Assembly: GCA_947487905.1 (NCBI GenBank)
Contig: CANLAV010000003.1
Coordinates: 1 to 57,543 of the forward strand
Source of the DNA: Bacteroidota bacterium
GTDB lineage: Bacteria; Bacteroidota; Bacteroidia; B-17B0; Aurantibacillaceae
Direction of reading: 5' to 3'
Length of the DNA: 57,543 bases
Below are positions 34,306 through 43,896 of the stretch, piece after piece. A program made the position numbers and the translations under genes. The stretch's first letter is position 1. Every line of letters begins with the position of its first letter. The notes under the pieces are model-generated. The model worked only from the letters and a program-made list of their open reading frames with translations, did not search any database and had not been told where the DNA came from.

Positions 34306-37300
34306 ATGCAAAACAAAGGTGCTATTAAAATTTTCGCTATACTATTAGCGTTAGCTTGTATTTTTTATTTATCGTTTACTTGGGTAACACGTGGCGTTGA
34401 AAACGATGCGAAAGAATTCGCTGAAAGCATTTCTACTTCCCCAGCAATTATATCTGCTGCTAAAGCTTATGCTTCAAATAATGCAACAAAGGAGTTGTTT
34501 TATATTGACTCTGTAAAAACAAAAACAGTTGACCGATACTTAGATTCTGTAAAAAAACAACCTGTTTACGATTTATTAGTGGCAAGTTATACTTACGAAG
34601 AATGTAAAAAACGTGAAATCAATTTAGGATTAGATTTACGTGGTGGTATGAATGTTACCTTAGAGATTTCGGTAGCTGATATCTTGAAAAATTTGTCAAA
34701 CAATAACCCTGATGCTGCATTCAATAAGTCTATTGCAGATGCATCAGCTAAACTTGGAAAAGAAAACAATGATGATTTCTTAACTTTGTTTGAAAAAACT
34801 TATAAATCTAATTCTCCAAATGGCAAATTAGCTCCATTATTTCAAACCATTGAGTTAAAAGGTAAAGTGGACTTTAATTCTTCTAATGACGTCGTGATGG
34901 CATTCATAAGAAAAACAGTTGATGAGGCTATTACAAATTCTGAAGCCACATTCCGTTCTCGTATTGACCGATTTGGTGTTGCTCAACCTAATATTCAAAA
35001 ATTAGGAAACAGCGGACGTATTTTAGTTGAATTACCAGGTGTGAAAGACAAAGAACGTGTTCGTGAATTATTACAAGGAACGGCAAACTTGGAGTTCTGG
35101 GAAACCTATGAAAACCAAGAAATTGCGCCATTCTTTGAAAAAGCAAATGAGCGTGTAAAAAATATTTTGTTTCCAAATTTTGAAGTTAAAAAAGATACGT
35201 CTTTAGTTAACGACACAACAAAAATGGCAGTTGCAACGAAAACTATTGCTGTTGATTCTGCAAAAATAAAAGACAGCTTAGCGAAATTAATTGCGCCTAC
35301 ATCTCCAACATTAGCTACTGCTGCAAAGCAAGATACTGCTTATGAGAATTTCATGAAGCGTTTCCCTCTTTACTCTTTATATTCGCCTTTAAAAGCTGCT
35401 GTTTACCAAGATGAAAAATCTAAAGGATACGCTTACATTCCTGGCCCAACCGTTGGTTATGCTTTAAAACAAGATACTGCAAAAATTAATAGTTATTTCA
35501 GAATGGAAAAAGTAAAAGCTGTTTTCCCTTCTAAAGTTAAGTTTATGTGGGGCGCAAAAGCAACCTTACGTGGCGAAGCTCCTAATCAAGTTGAAACATT
35601 TGATTTATACGCCATTAAAGTAACAGATAGAAGTGGTAAAGCTGCCATGTTTGGCGACATTATTACAGATGCTCGTTCTGATTTTAATGCACAAAGCGGT
35701 GGGCATCCTTATATTAGTATGACCATGACAGGTGAAGCTGCAACAAATTGGGCTAAATTAACAAAAGCAAATTCTCCGAAAAGTGCATCTGAAAAAGGTC
35801 ATTCAATTGCGGTTGTAATGGATAATATGGTTTATTCGGCACCAACGGTTAATGGTGAAATTAAAGGTGGTCAATCTCAAATTACAGGAAATTTTACGGT
35901 TGAAGAAGCAAATGCTTTAGCAGCCGTATTAAGTGCAGGTAAATTACCAGCACCAGCCCGTATTGTTGAAGAAAGTGTAGTTGGTCCATCTTTAGGTCAA
36001 GAAGCAATTGACTCATCATTAATGTCTTTCGTTATTGCGTTGTTAGTGATACTTGTATTTATGTATATGTACTATAATAAAGCAGGTATGGTTGCAAATA
36101 TTGCCCTAATAGCAAATATGTTCTTTATCATGGGTGGATTAACCAGTATGACCGCTGTACTCACGCTACCTGGTATTGCTGGTATTGTCCTCACGATTGG
36201 TTTGGCAGTAGATGCAAACATCTTAATTTTCGAACGTATACGTGAAGAATTAGCTTTGGGTAAAAATACATCAACAGCTATTAAGGAAGGATTTAAACAC
36301 GCTATGAGTTCTATTATTGACTCCAATGCTACTTTAGCAATTTTAGCTATTATATTATATGTATTTGGTTCAGGTCCAATTCAAGGATTTGCAACTACCT
36401 TATTAATTGGTATTGGAGCATCTCTGTTTTCAGCTATTTTAATTACAAGAGTAATATTTGAATGGATGTTAGAGCGCAAAATGGAAATTCCATTTGATAA
36501 TAGTATAACTCGTAACTCATTTAAAAATGTAGCCTTTAACTTTGTTGGTAGAAGAAAAGTTTATTATATGATTTCTGCAGCTATCATTGTTTTAGGAGCT
36601 GTGTTTTATGTTAAAAATGACGGATTTAAATTAGGTGTAGACTTCAAAGGTGGTAGAACTTATCAAGTTCGTTTTGAAAAAGAAATGGAAACTGAAAGCG
36701 TTAAAAAAGCGTTATCAAGTGTATTCAAAGACGCCTCTTTAGAAGTTAAAACGGTTGGAAGTGCTAACCAGTTAAAAATAACAACATCATATCGCGTTAC
36801 AGATAATACTGCAACTGTAGATTCAGAAGTTGAAACAGCTTTAAATGAAGGTTTAAATACATTAAAAGTAAATCATGAAATTGTAAGCCAACAAAAAGTT
36901 GGGCCAACCATTGCAACTGATATTTTATACGGAGCTTATGGTGCTATTTTGTTTTCATGCTTACTAATGTTTATCTACATTTTAGTGCGATTCAAAAAAT
37001 GGCAATATGGTTTAGGTGCGGTTGTTGCCTTATTCCATGATGTATTAGTTGTTTTATCTTTCTATACCATTTTAGATGGAGTTGTTCCTTTCTCTTTAGA
37101 AATAGGACAAGATTTTATCGCTGCAATCTTAACGGTTATGGGGTATACAATGACAGAAACAGTTGTCGTATTTGACCGTATTCGTGAACGTTTAGCTGAA
37201 AGCGGAAAATCAGATGTACAAGGTGAAGAACGTAATACATTAATAAATTATGCTTTAAATAGTACGTTAAGTCGTACCATTTTAACATCGTTAACAGTAT

Positions 37301-37446
37301 TCTTCGTTTTATTAGTGATCTTTATTTTCGGTGGAGAAAGTATCAGAGGATTTATTTTTGCTTTATTAATTGGCCGTATCATTGGTACCTATTCATCATT
37401 ATGTATTTCAACGCCAATTGTTGTTGACTTCGAAAAGAAAAGCTAA
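34306..37446 (+). CDS. secDF: Fused protein translocase subunit SecDF
   Basis: A 1046-residue fusion of SecD and SecF that uses the proton gradient to help pull proteins across the inner membrane. The SecD part begins with one anchor (about 8-27), then LGLDLRGGMNVTLEIS near 107-122, a long periplasmic region with a Lys/Ala/Thr-rich insertion near 295-345, and a six-helix bundle (GIVLTIGLAVDANILIFERI). The SecF half starts at about 745 with its own anchor, LGVDFKGGRTYQVRF near 775 and GYTMTETVVVFDRIRE. Fused SecDF is normal in Bacteroidota. Confidence 0.96.
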   Translation: MQNKGAIKIFAILLALACIFYLSFTWVTRGVENDAKEFAESISTSPAIISAAKAYASNNATKELFYIDSVKTKTVDRYLDSVKKQPVYDLLVASYTYEECKKREINLGLDLRGGMNVTLEISVADILKNLSNNNPDAAFNKSIADASAKLGKENNDDFLTLFEKTYKSNSPNGKLAPLFQTIELKGKVDFNSSNDVVMAFIRKTVDEAITNSEATFRSRIDRFGVAQPNIQKLGNSGRILVELPGVKDKERVRELLQGTANLEFWETYENQEIAPFFEKANERVKNILFPNFEVKKDTSLVNDTTKMAVATKTIAVDSAKIKDSLAKLIAPTSPTLATAAKQDTAYENFMKRFPLYSLYSPLKAAVYQDEKSKGYAYIPGPTVGYALKQDTAKINSYFRMEKVKAVFPSKVKFMWGAKATLRGEAPNQVETFDLYAIKVTDRSGKAAMFGDIITDARSDFNAQSGGHPYISMTMTGEAATNWAKLTKANSPKSASEKGHSIAVVMDNMVYSAPTVNGEIKGGQSQITGNFTVEEANALAAVLSAGKLPAPARIVEESVVGPSLGQEAIDSSLMSFVIALLVILVFMYMYYNKAGMVANIALIANMFFIMGGLTSMTAVLTLPGIAGIVLTIGLAVDANILIFERIREELALGKNTSTAIKEGFKHAMSSIIDSNATLAILAIILYVFGSGPIQGFATTLLIGIGASLFSAILITRVIFEWMLERKMEIPFDNSITRNSFKNVAFNFVGRRKVYYMISAAIIVLGAVFYVKNDGFKLGVDFKGGRTYQVRFEKEMETESVKKALSSVFKDASLEVKTVGSANQLKITTSYRVTDNTATVDSEVETALNEGLNTLKVNHEIVSQQKVGPTIATDILYGAYGAILFSCLLMFIYILVRFKKWQYGLGAVVALFHDVLVVLSFYTILDGVVPFSLEIGQDFIAAILTVMGYTMTETVVVFDRIRERLAESGKSDVQGEERNTLINYALNSTLSRTILTSLTVFFVLLVIFIFGGESIRGFIFALLIGRIIGTYSSLCISTPIVVDFEKKS

Positions 37447-37468
37447 AAAATAATAATTAATAGTTTTT

Positions 37469-37501
37469 AAAAGGCCATTCATAACGAATGGCCTTTTTTT
37501 A
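37469..37501 (+). terminator. Intrinsic terminator after secDF
   Basis: Ten-base stem AAGGCCATTC / GAATGGCCTT with loop ATAAC, followed by seven T. It separates secDF from the copper/redox cluster. Confidence 0.92.
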
Positions 37502-37575
37502 TCTCAAAAAAACAGCCTTTTACCTCATTTAATAAATACATAAATTCAAAACTAGTATTTTTATAAAAAGGATAA

Positions 37576-38292
37576 ATGATTTCAACTATGAGCACTAAAC
37601 ACGTCTTACTACTATTTTTGTTTATAGTGTTTAAATGCGCTTACAGTCAACCTACAAAAAATATTAAGTTGACAATTCAACCTTACTTTGGAGATTTAGA
37701 ATTCAAATTAAATCAAAACTATCATCAATCATCCATAAATGATAGCATTCAAATTGAAACACTGAAATTTTATATTTCGGGAATTGAACTATTAGATTCA
37801 AACAACGTTATTTGGAAAGAAAAAAATAGCTATCATTTAATCGATTTTGAAAATGAAAATTCTCAATCTATCCAATTACATATTCCTAAAAAAAGCCGTA
37901 TTTCTAAATTAAAATTCAATATTGGCGTTGATAGCATCACCAGTAATTCAGGAGCACTGGGCGGAGATTTAGATCCGATTAACGGTATGTATTGGGCATG
38001 GCAAAGTGGTTACATTAATTTTAAAATGGAAGGAACTAGTCCAATTTGCGAGACTCGTAAACATAAATTTCAATTTCATCTTGGTGGATATAAGCAGCCA
38101 TTTTATGCGATGCAACATATTACTTTGCCAATTTATCATTTAGATGATAACACACTTCAAATCAACTTTAACTTAGCACCAATTTTTAATAGTATTTCTT
38201 TAAAAGAAACTCATTCAATTATGATTCCTTGTAAAGATGGTATGAACTTATCAAAGGTTGTCGCTCAATTATTTTCTATTCATGCACTTTAA
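37576..38292 (+). CDS. MbnP-family copper-binding-like protein
   Basis: A 238-residue exported protein whose signal peptide ends near CAYSQ. It matches the MbnP family ('metallo-mystery pair'): GDLDPINGMYWAWQSGYINF at about 130-149 contains the WxW motif (W140, W142), and HKFQFHLGGY and a C-terminal IPCKDG follow. C158 and C219 could form a disulfide. In Methylosinus the MbnH di-haem enzyme oxidises a Trp of MbnP to kynurenine and thereby makes a copper site; a similar reaction here is inferred. Its end overlaps the next gene, an MbnH-like protein, by 11 bases. No methanobactin genes are present. Confidence 0.85.
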   Translation: MISTMSTKHVLLLFLFIVFKCAYSQPTKNIKLTIQPYFGDLEFKLNQNYHQSSINDSIQIETLKFYISGIELLDSNNVIWKEKNSYHLIDFENENSQSIQLHIPKKSRISKLKFNIGVDSITSNSGALGGDLDPINGMYWAWQSGYINFKMEGTSPICETRKHKFQFHLGGYKQPFYAMQHITLPIYHLDDNTLQINFNLAPIFNSISLKETHSIMIPCKDGMNLSKVVAQLFSIHAL

Positions 38293-39334
38293 AAAAATAC
38301 ATATCATTTTTTATGTGCTGTTGATAGGCATCATTTCATTTGCCTTTATTTCAAAAGACACAACTCCTATTATTTTTACAATTCCTCAAAATTGGCCAAA
38401 ACCACATTATGATTTTAGTAAAAATACATTAACAGAAGAAGGATTTCAATTAGGAAGGAATTTATTTTATGATCCCATTCTATCCAAAGATAATACCATT
38501 TCATGCGCTAGCTGCCATTTGCAAGCAACAGGTTTTACTCATACTGATCATGATTTGAGTCATGGTATTGAAGGTAAAATAGGTCAACGAAACTCATTAG
38601 CCTTAATGAATTTAGCTTGGCAAAAAAACTTTATGTGGGATGGTGGAATAACTCATTTGGAAGTACAACCACTTGCCCCCATTACTAATCATCTAGAAAT
38701 GGATGAAAGTTTAGATCATGTTGTAAAAAAATTAAATGCTTCTGTGTATTATAAAACATTATTCAAAAACGCGTTTCATGATTCAGTCGTTACAGGACAA
38801 AAAACATTATTAGCCTTATCACAATTTCTTGTACAATTAAATTCATTCAATTCTAAATATGATAAAGTGATTCGTAAAGAAAAAGGAGTAACATTTACAG
38901 AACAAGAAAAAAGAGGTTTTACACTTTTTAAAAAAAACTGTGCTAATTGCCACAAAGAACCTTTATTTACAAGCGAAACATTTGAAAACATTGGATTGAA
39001 AGTTGACACAACGTTAACTGATCTTGGTAGAATGGCAATAACTAAAAATTCAAACGATTCGTTAAAATTTAAAATACCTACGCTACGCAATATTCAATTT
39101 ACATTCCCCTATATGCACGATGGGCGATTTAAAAAATTATCGGAAGTCGTGAATCATTATTTAGGCGGTATTCAAAATAGTAAAACACTCTCTGAAAAAT
39201 TAAAAGGAAAACCAATTTTATTATCACATGAAGAAAAGATAGATTTGGTTGTTTTTCTTTTAACACTAACAGACACTGAATTTTTATTTAACAAACGATT
39301 TACGTATCCAATAACACAAAAAAATAATTACTAA
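38282..39334 (+). CDS. MbnH-like di-haem cytochrome c peroxidase family protein
   Basis: A 350-residue protein with one N-terminal anchor or signal (about 6-24) and two c-type haem motifs, CASCH at 75-79 and CANCH at 220-224. FMWDGG at 117-122 and PYMHDGRF at 276-283 (M278 a possible axial ligand) are typical of the bacterial CCP/MauG/MbnH superfamily. It is probably periplasmic. The ATG at 38282 lies inside the end of the MbnP gene, so the pair is translationally coupled; this supports an MbnH rather than a general peroxidase role. Haem maturation genes are not in the window. Confidence 0.87.
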   Translation: MHFKKIHIIFYVLLIGIISFAFISKDTTPIIFTIPQNWPKPHYDFSKNTLTEEGFQLGRNLFYDPILSKDNTISCASCHLQATGFTHTDHDLSHGIEGKIGQRNSLALMNLAWQKNFMWDGGITHLEVQPLAPITNHLEMDESLDHVVKKLNASVYYKTLFKNAFHDSVVTGQKTLLALSQFLVQLNSFNSKYDKVIRKEKGVTFTEQEKRGFTLFKKNCANCHKEPLFTSETFENIGLKVDTTLTDLGRMAITKNSNDSLKFKIPTLRNIQFTFPYMHDGRFKKLSEVVNHYLGGIQNSKTLSEKLKGKPILLSHEEKIDLVVFLLTLTDTEFLFNKRFTYPITQKNNY

Positions 39335-39376
39335 CCAAAGAAATAAATTTATACACGACTAAAAAATCATTCTCTT

Positions 39377-41122
39377 ATGAAAAAAATCAACTTGAAAACT
39401 CTAACAACATTATTTAGTGTTCTAGTTTTGTCCTTTGTTATAAAAGCTCAATCCTACAATACATTATGGATTCCAGATACATTAAGAGGCACAAACTTTA
39501 ATCTTGCCTTAAAAGACACCTTTGCACAAATTGTAACAACTGGTAATCAAACGATTACAGGTGGAATAAATGGAAAAATATGGGGGCCAACTTTATTTTT
39601 CAATAAAGGAGATTCAGTACATTTCAATGTACATAATTATTTAAATGATTCTACAACCATTCATTGGCATGGCATGCATTTACCAGCTGTAATGGATGGC
39701 GGGCCTCATCAGATAATTCCTCCTGGTACCATATGGAAACCTTATTGGAAAGTAAATAATAACGCTGCCACATACTGGTACCATCCACATTTGCATGAAA
39801 TGTCTGTCGATCAAATTACTAAAGGATTAGGTGGATTAATCATCGTTAGAGATAATACCGAATCGGCATTAGCTCTTCCCAGAAAATACGGTGTTGATGA
39901 TATACCATTAGCAATAACTGATAGAAAATTTACAAACTTAAATCAATTTTCTATAGCACCTTATGGTGATAGTGTATTAGTAAACGCTACTTTAAGAGCA
40001 CAATACAATGTGCCTGCCCAAGTTGTACGATTTCGAATTTTAAATGCAGCCATTGAACGCTCATATAACATAGGATTTAGTGACAATAGAAATTTTTCTA
40101 TTATTACCTCTGATGGTGGTTTATTAAACGCTCCCGTTTCCGTTAACCGATACACATTACATGCTGGTGAACGTATTGAAATACTCGTTAGTTTTATTGG
40201 ACAATTAGGTCAATCGTTTGATATGAAAGCATACAATACCGCACTATCAAATAGCATTGCAGGAGGTGAAACGTTTACAACAGGTCCTTTTGGTAGTTTT
40301 CTAAATCATAAAGATTTTACCTTACTTCATGTTAATGTAGTCGCTCAAACAACCACTCCAATTTTGACTATACCATCATCATTAACTACAAACACCTTAT
40401 TAAGTGCTTCAAGTGCCGTAATAACAAGATCATTAACCATAAGTGATAGTGCTGGAGTAACCACACCAGTGATACTTGGTCCTAATGCATTTTTATTAAA
40501 TCATAAATTATTTGATTTCAATTATATGAATTATACAGTGCCACTAAACAATACTGAAATATGGCAGATAACAAGTTCATCAGTATTTGGTCATCCATTT
40601 CATATTCATGATGTCGAATTTAATATCCTATCTGTTAACGGTGTTGCCCCCGCTGCTGCACAAGCTGGATGGAAAGATGTTGTATTCGTTCCAGGTAGAA
40701 CAGGGCCTACAAATTCGGTTGTTAAATTTATTGCCAAGTTTGATGATTTTGCTGATGCAACTCATCCTTTTATGTTTCATTGCCACATCGCCCTGCATGA
40801 AGATGAAGGTATGATGGGGCAGTTTGTTGTTACAAATACTAATACAGCAATCGGAATGAATGAAAAAAACAAAGATGAAAAGGATTTTTTATTATATCCT
40901 AATCCTGCAAATGATAGATTATACATTTCATTTATTGATCCATCTATGGTTGCTTATTATATTAGAATAACCAATTCTGTCGGTAAAACAATTTACATGC
41001 TTCCTCGTCCCGAATTATCAAACGGACTTGATATTAGTAATTTATCACCAGGAATATATTTTATTCAATTAACAGATGACAAAACAAAATTAACAACAAT
41101 AAAAAAATTTATAAAAGAATAA
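39377..41122 (+). CDS. Multicopper oxidase with type A T9SS sorting domain
   Basis: A 581-residue exported multicopper oxidase. The signal peptide ends near KAQ. All four copper-ligand clusters are visible: HWHGMH at 96-101, HPHLH at 136-140, HPFHIHD near 405 and HCHIALHEDEGMM near 468, which carries the T1 Cys, His and Met. A three-domain laccase/CueO-like fold follows from this. The last 75 residues (LLYPNPANDRLYISF ... KKFIKE) are a type A T9SS signal, so it should act at the cell surface or be released. The substrate may be Cu(I), another metal or phenolics. It follows the MbnH-like gene by 42 bases. Confidence 0.93.
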   Translation: MKKINLKTLTTLFSVLVLSFVIKAQSYNTLWIPDTLRGTNFNLALKDTFAQIVTTGNQTITGGINGKIWGPTLFFNKGDSVHFNVHNYLNDSTTIHWHGMHLPAVMDGGPHQIIPPGTIWKPYWKVNNNAATYWYHPHLHEMSVDQITKGLGGLIIVRDNTESALALPRKYGVDDIPLAITDRKFTNLNQFSIAPYGDSVLVNATLRAQYNVPAQVVRFRILNAAIERSYNIGFSDNRNFSIITSDGGLLNAPVSVNRYTLHAGERIEILVSFIGQLGQSFDMKAYNTALSNSIAGGETFTTGPFGSFLNHKDFTLLHVNVVAQTTTPILTIPSSLTTNTLLSASSAVITRSLTISDSAGVTTPVILGPNAFLLNHKLFDFNYMNYTVPLNNTEIWQITSSSVFGHPFHIHDVEFNILSVNGVAPAAAQAGWKDVVFVPGRTGPTNSVVKFIAKFDDFADATHPFMFHCHIALHEDEGMMGQFVVTNTNTAIGMNEKNKDEKDFLLYPNPANDRLYISFIDPSMVAYYIRITNSVGKTIYMLPRPELSNGLDISNLSPGIYFIQLTDDKTKLTTIKKFIKE

Positions 41123-41125
41123 TTA

Positions 41126-41746
41126 ATGAAACTTTTAAAAACATTTTCAATTTTATCATTAAGTATTTTACTTATTTCAAATTATTTTTTAATTAATAGC
41201 TTTACTATTAAAAAATTTAGGGAAGAGATTAAAGATTTTAATTTAAAAAATACTGATGGGAAGTACATTTCATTAAAAGATTATAGAGATGCAAAAGGAT
41301 TTATCATCGTGTTTACTTGCAACCATTGTCCTTTTGCGAAATTATATCCGCAAAGATTTAACGAATTAAATACAAAATACAAACCTTTAGGAATTCCATT
41401 AATAGCGATTAGTTCTACTGATACAATCATGTACGAAGAAGATACATACTCGAGGATGATAATGAAAGCATTAAATGAAAAATTTAATTTTCCGTATTTA
41501 TTTGATGAAGAACAATTAGTTGCCAAAAATTTTAATGCTCAAAAAACACCACATGCATTTGTTATATGGAAGGAAAATGAAAAATGGATACTAAAATACA
41601 GTGGCGCTATTGACGACAATGGAGCTGAACCGAAAAAAGTTCAAAATCATTTTGTACGTAATGCAATTGAAGATTTACTAAATAATAGAGAAATTAAAAT
41701 ACCTGAAACGAAATCAATTGGCTGTCAAATTTATTTCAGAAAATAA
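41126..41746 (+). CDS. Thioredoxin-fold redoxin (AhpC/TSA-like), membrane-anchored or exported
   Basis: A 206-residue protein with an N-terminal hydrophobic segment (about 5-25) without a clear cleavage site. The redox motif is C65-x-x-C68 (FTCNHCPFAKLYPQRF), and PYLFDEEQLVAKNFNAQKTPHAFVI carries the cis-proline region. This is the pattern of the AhpC/TSA/PRX-like family found near metal and quinone genes. It starts 3 bases after the multicopper oxidase stop, so coupled expression is likely. It could keep cysteines or copper reduced; that is inference. Confidence 0.86.
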   Translation: MKLLKTFSILSLSILLISNYFLINSFTIKKFREEIKDFNLKNTDGKYISLKDYRDAKGFIIVFTCNHCPFAKLYPQRFNELNTKYKPLGIPLIAISSTDTIMYEEDTYSRMIMKALNEKFNFPYLFDEEQLVAKNFNAQKTPHAFVIWKENEKWILKYSGAIDDNGAEPKKVQNHFVRNAIEDLLNNREIKIPETKSIGCQIYFRK

Positions 41747-41802
41747 TTTAAATAACTTTTATAAAAAATAATTGCAATCTAATAAAAACCATAAAAAAAA
41801 AT

Positions 41803-43176
41803 ATGAAAACAAAAATCACATCACTACTAGGAGCAAGTATCATTGCTTCAACTTCATTGGCTCAAGTGAGTCCAGTCATTTCGTCGTGGCTCAGAAATAC
41901 AACAGGGATTACTGGCCGTCATTACGTGAGCGGAAATTCAACACCCATTAATGATAGTTACTTAGCAAACGTGCAAAGTGTAAAATATTCTACAAACTTT
42001 GTTTACGTCAGCTGTACTGGTATTCCATCTTATGTTATTGGGCCCTATTTAGATGGCAATCCAAATCAAGGTGGTAACAACTCCAACATTTATAAAATTC
42101 CTTTAGTACCGGTTGCAAATACAGGTTCGTTATCGCCAACAACAGGAGGAACGATAGGTGTATTTATAAATGGCGTATCATTATTTGATTACAGAGATGG
42201 TGTATCATGGAAAAGTTCAACCAGTTCATTATGTGGTGGCCCTATAATGCCTCCTTGCACTGGAGATGGTGTTTGGAATAGAGATGCTGTAGTTGCTGAG
42301 CGTGCCGGATTTGATTGCGCAAAAGGACATCCAGCAATGACTAATTATCACCATCATCAAAATCCAAGTGCTTTTAATTTAGACTTAACTGTTATTTCAA
42401 GTATTTGTAATTTATATGCGTCAGATGCTTTATACGTTATTAATTCATCAGTTCATTCACCAATAATTGGATATGCCTATGATGGTTTTCCTATTTATGG
42501 TGCTTATGGTTATAAAAATGCTGATGGCTCAGGTGGTATTGTTCGCATGAAATCAAGCTTTAGCTTAAGGAGTATCACAACAAGAAACACATTGTATACA
42601 AGCACCGCAACAGTTACTCCTGGTCCTGCAGTGAGTACAACCTATCCTTTAGGTTATTTTAAAGAAGATTATCAATATGTTCCTACAACAACCTTAACGC
42701 CAGATTATTTGGATATACACAATGGAAGATTTTGTGTAACACCTGAATATCCGTTAGGAACTTATTGTTATTTCGCAACGGTAGATGCTAATCATAATTC
42801 TGCTTATCCTTATGTTGTTGGGCCAACTTTTTATGGTGTAAAAAATGTAAGCAAAGTAACTTCGATTACAGAAACTACAACGACATATACAGGAAGTGCA
42901 ACCACTAGTTTACAAACTATAAATTTAGACGCAGCGATAAACATTTATCCTAATCCAAGTGCCGATTTAATTATGATTCAATCAAAAGAATTATTAAGTC
43001 ATGATTTAAAAGTTGAGTTAAGTAATCTAACTGGGCAAATTGTTGCAAAGAAAGATTTTTACCAAGGCAGTACTATTTGTTATTTTGAAACAACGGGACT
43101 TTATAATGGTACTTATTTTTTAACTATCATTGACAATGGCATTAAAAAATCATTTAAAGTAATCATCAATAACTAA
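41803..43176 (+). CDS. YHYH-domain protein with type A T9SS sorting domain
   Basis: A 457-residue exported protein with a signal peptide ending SLAQ. The central region matches the YHYH family: CAKGHPAMTNYHHHQNPSAF with Y182 and H183-H185, then GYAYDGFPIYGAYGY from about 223. The family motif YHYH reads YHHH here. Several cysteine pairs (GPIMPPC, SSICNL) suggest disulfides. The last 75 residues (INIYPNPSADLIMIQ ... FKVIINN) are a type A T9SS signal. The histidine cluster could bind metal. The family has no proven function; the gene ends the cluster before a terminator. Confidence 0.85.
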   Translation: MKTKITSLLGASIIASTSLAQVSPVISSWLRNTTGITGRHYVSGNSTPINDSYLANVQSVKYSTNFVYVSCTGIPSYVIGPYLDGNPNQGGNNSNIYKIPLVPVANTGSLSPTTGGTIGVFINGVSLFDYRDGVSWKSSTSSLCGGPIMPPCTGDGVWNRDAVVAERAGFDCAKGHPAMTNYHHHQNPSAFNLDLTVISSICNLYASDALYVINSSVHSPIIGYAYDGFPIYGAYGYKNADGSGGIVRMKSSFSLRSITTRNTLYTSTATVTPGPAVSTTYPLGYFKEDYQYVPTTTLTPDYLDIHNGRFCVTPEYPLGTYCYFATVDANHNSAYPYVVGPTFYGVKNVSKVTSITETTTTYTGSATTSLQTINLDAAINIYPNPSADLIMIQSKELLSHDLKVELSNLTGQIVAKKDFYQGSTICYFETTGLYNGTYFLTIIDNGIKKSFKVIINN

Positions 43177-43192
43177 GGTAAAAAAACAAATT

Positions 43193-43230
43193 AAAAAAGC
43201 AGCATTGATTTATTCATGCTGCTTTTTTTT
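43193..43230. terminator. Bidirectional terminator ending the copper/redox cluster
   Basis: Stem AAAAAAGCAGCAT / ATGCTGCTTTTTT with a ten-base loop. The minus-strand yggS stop follows one base later, so it can serve both convergent genes. Confidence 0.9.
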
Positions 43231-43231
43231 A

Positions 43232-43885
43232 TTATTTATTATTGTAATTTCTTTCACCAAAAATAAGACTTCCAACTCTGATATGCGTTGAGCCTTGCTT
43301 TATCGCTATTCCGTAATCAGAACTCATACCTATGCTTAAAATAGGAAATTGAGGATACCTATTTTTAAATTGAAGAACATTTTTAAATTCGTTTTCAATT
43401 TGCACTTCATCGTCAGTGTTTGATGCCATGGCCATGAAACCTTGAATAGAAATATGTTTTAAGTCAAGGAAAGCGTTTGAAGTTAACAAAGCAGAAGCTT
43501 CTTCAAAATCTAAACCAAATTTCGTTTCTTCTTTCGCAATATACAATTGAAGTAAACAATTAATCACACGATTATTTTTCTTTGCTTCTTTATTAATTTC
43601 AGTCAATAATTTAATACTATCCACTCCATGAATCATATAAACAAACGGCGCGATATATTTCACTTTGTTGGTTTGCAAATGACCAATAAAATGCCAATTA
43701 ATGTCTTTGGGAAGTTCAATATGTTTATCAACCAACTCTTGAACATAGTTTTCACCAAAATCTTTTTGACCAGCTTCGTATGCTTCTAATACAGATGTAA
43801 TAGGTTTAGTTTTAGAAACAGCAATGAGCGTAACCTGCTGAGGTATAAGCGATTTAAGTCGTAGAATGTTTTCTGAAATGGACAT
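43232..43885 (-). CDS. YggS-family pyridoxal phosphate homeostasis protein
   Basis: A 217-residue PLP-binding protein with an alanine-racemase-like TIM barrel. The PLP lysine is K25 in IAVSKTKP. FGENYVQELVDK, NWHFIGHLQTNK and LSIGMSSDYGIAIKQGSTHIRVG are all typical of the YggS/PROSC family, which controls free PLP and amino-acid pools and has no catalytic activity. It follows the DUF1015 gene by 11 bases on the same strand. Confidence 0.94.
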   Translation of the reverse strand: MSISENILRLKSLIPQQVTLIAVSKTKPITSVLEAYEAGQKDFGENYVQELVDKHIELPKDINWHFIGHLQTNKVKYIAPFVYMIHGVDSIKLLTEINKEAKKNNRVINCLLQLYIAKEETKFGLDFEEASALLTSNAFLDLKHISIQGFMAMASNTDDEVQIENEFKNVLQFKNRYPQFPILSIGMSSDYGIAIKQGSTHIRVGSLIFGERNYNNK

Positions 43886-43896
43886 GGATTTTAAAA

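Noticed and set aside
37576-39334. Methanobactin biosynthesis locus
   Set aside because: Only MbnP- and MbnH-like genes are present. No MbnA-like precursor, MbnB/MbnC or transporter gene is seen, and the gaps are too short for a precursor.
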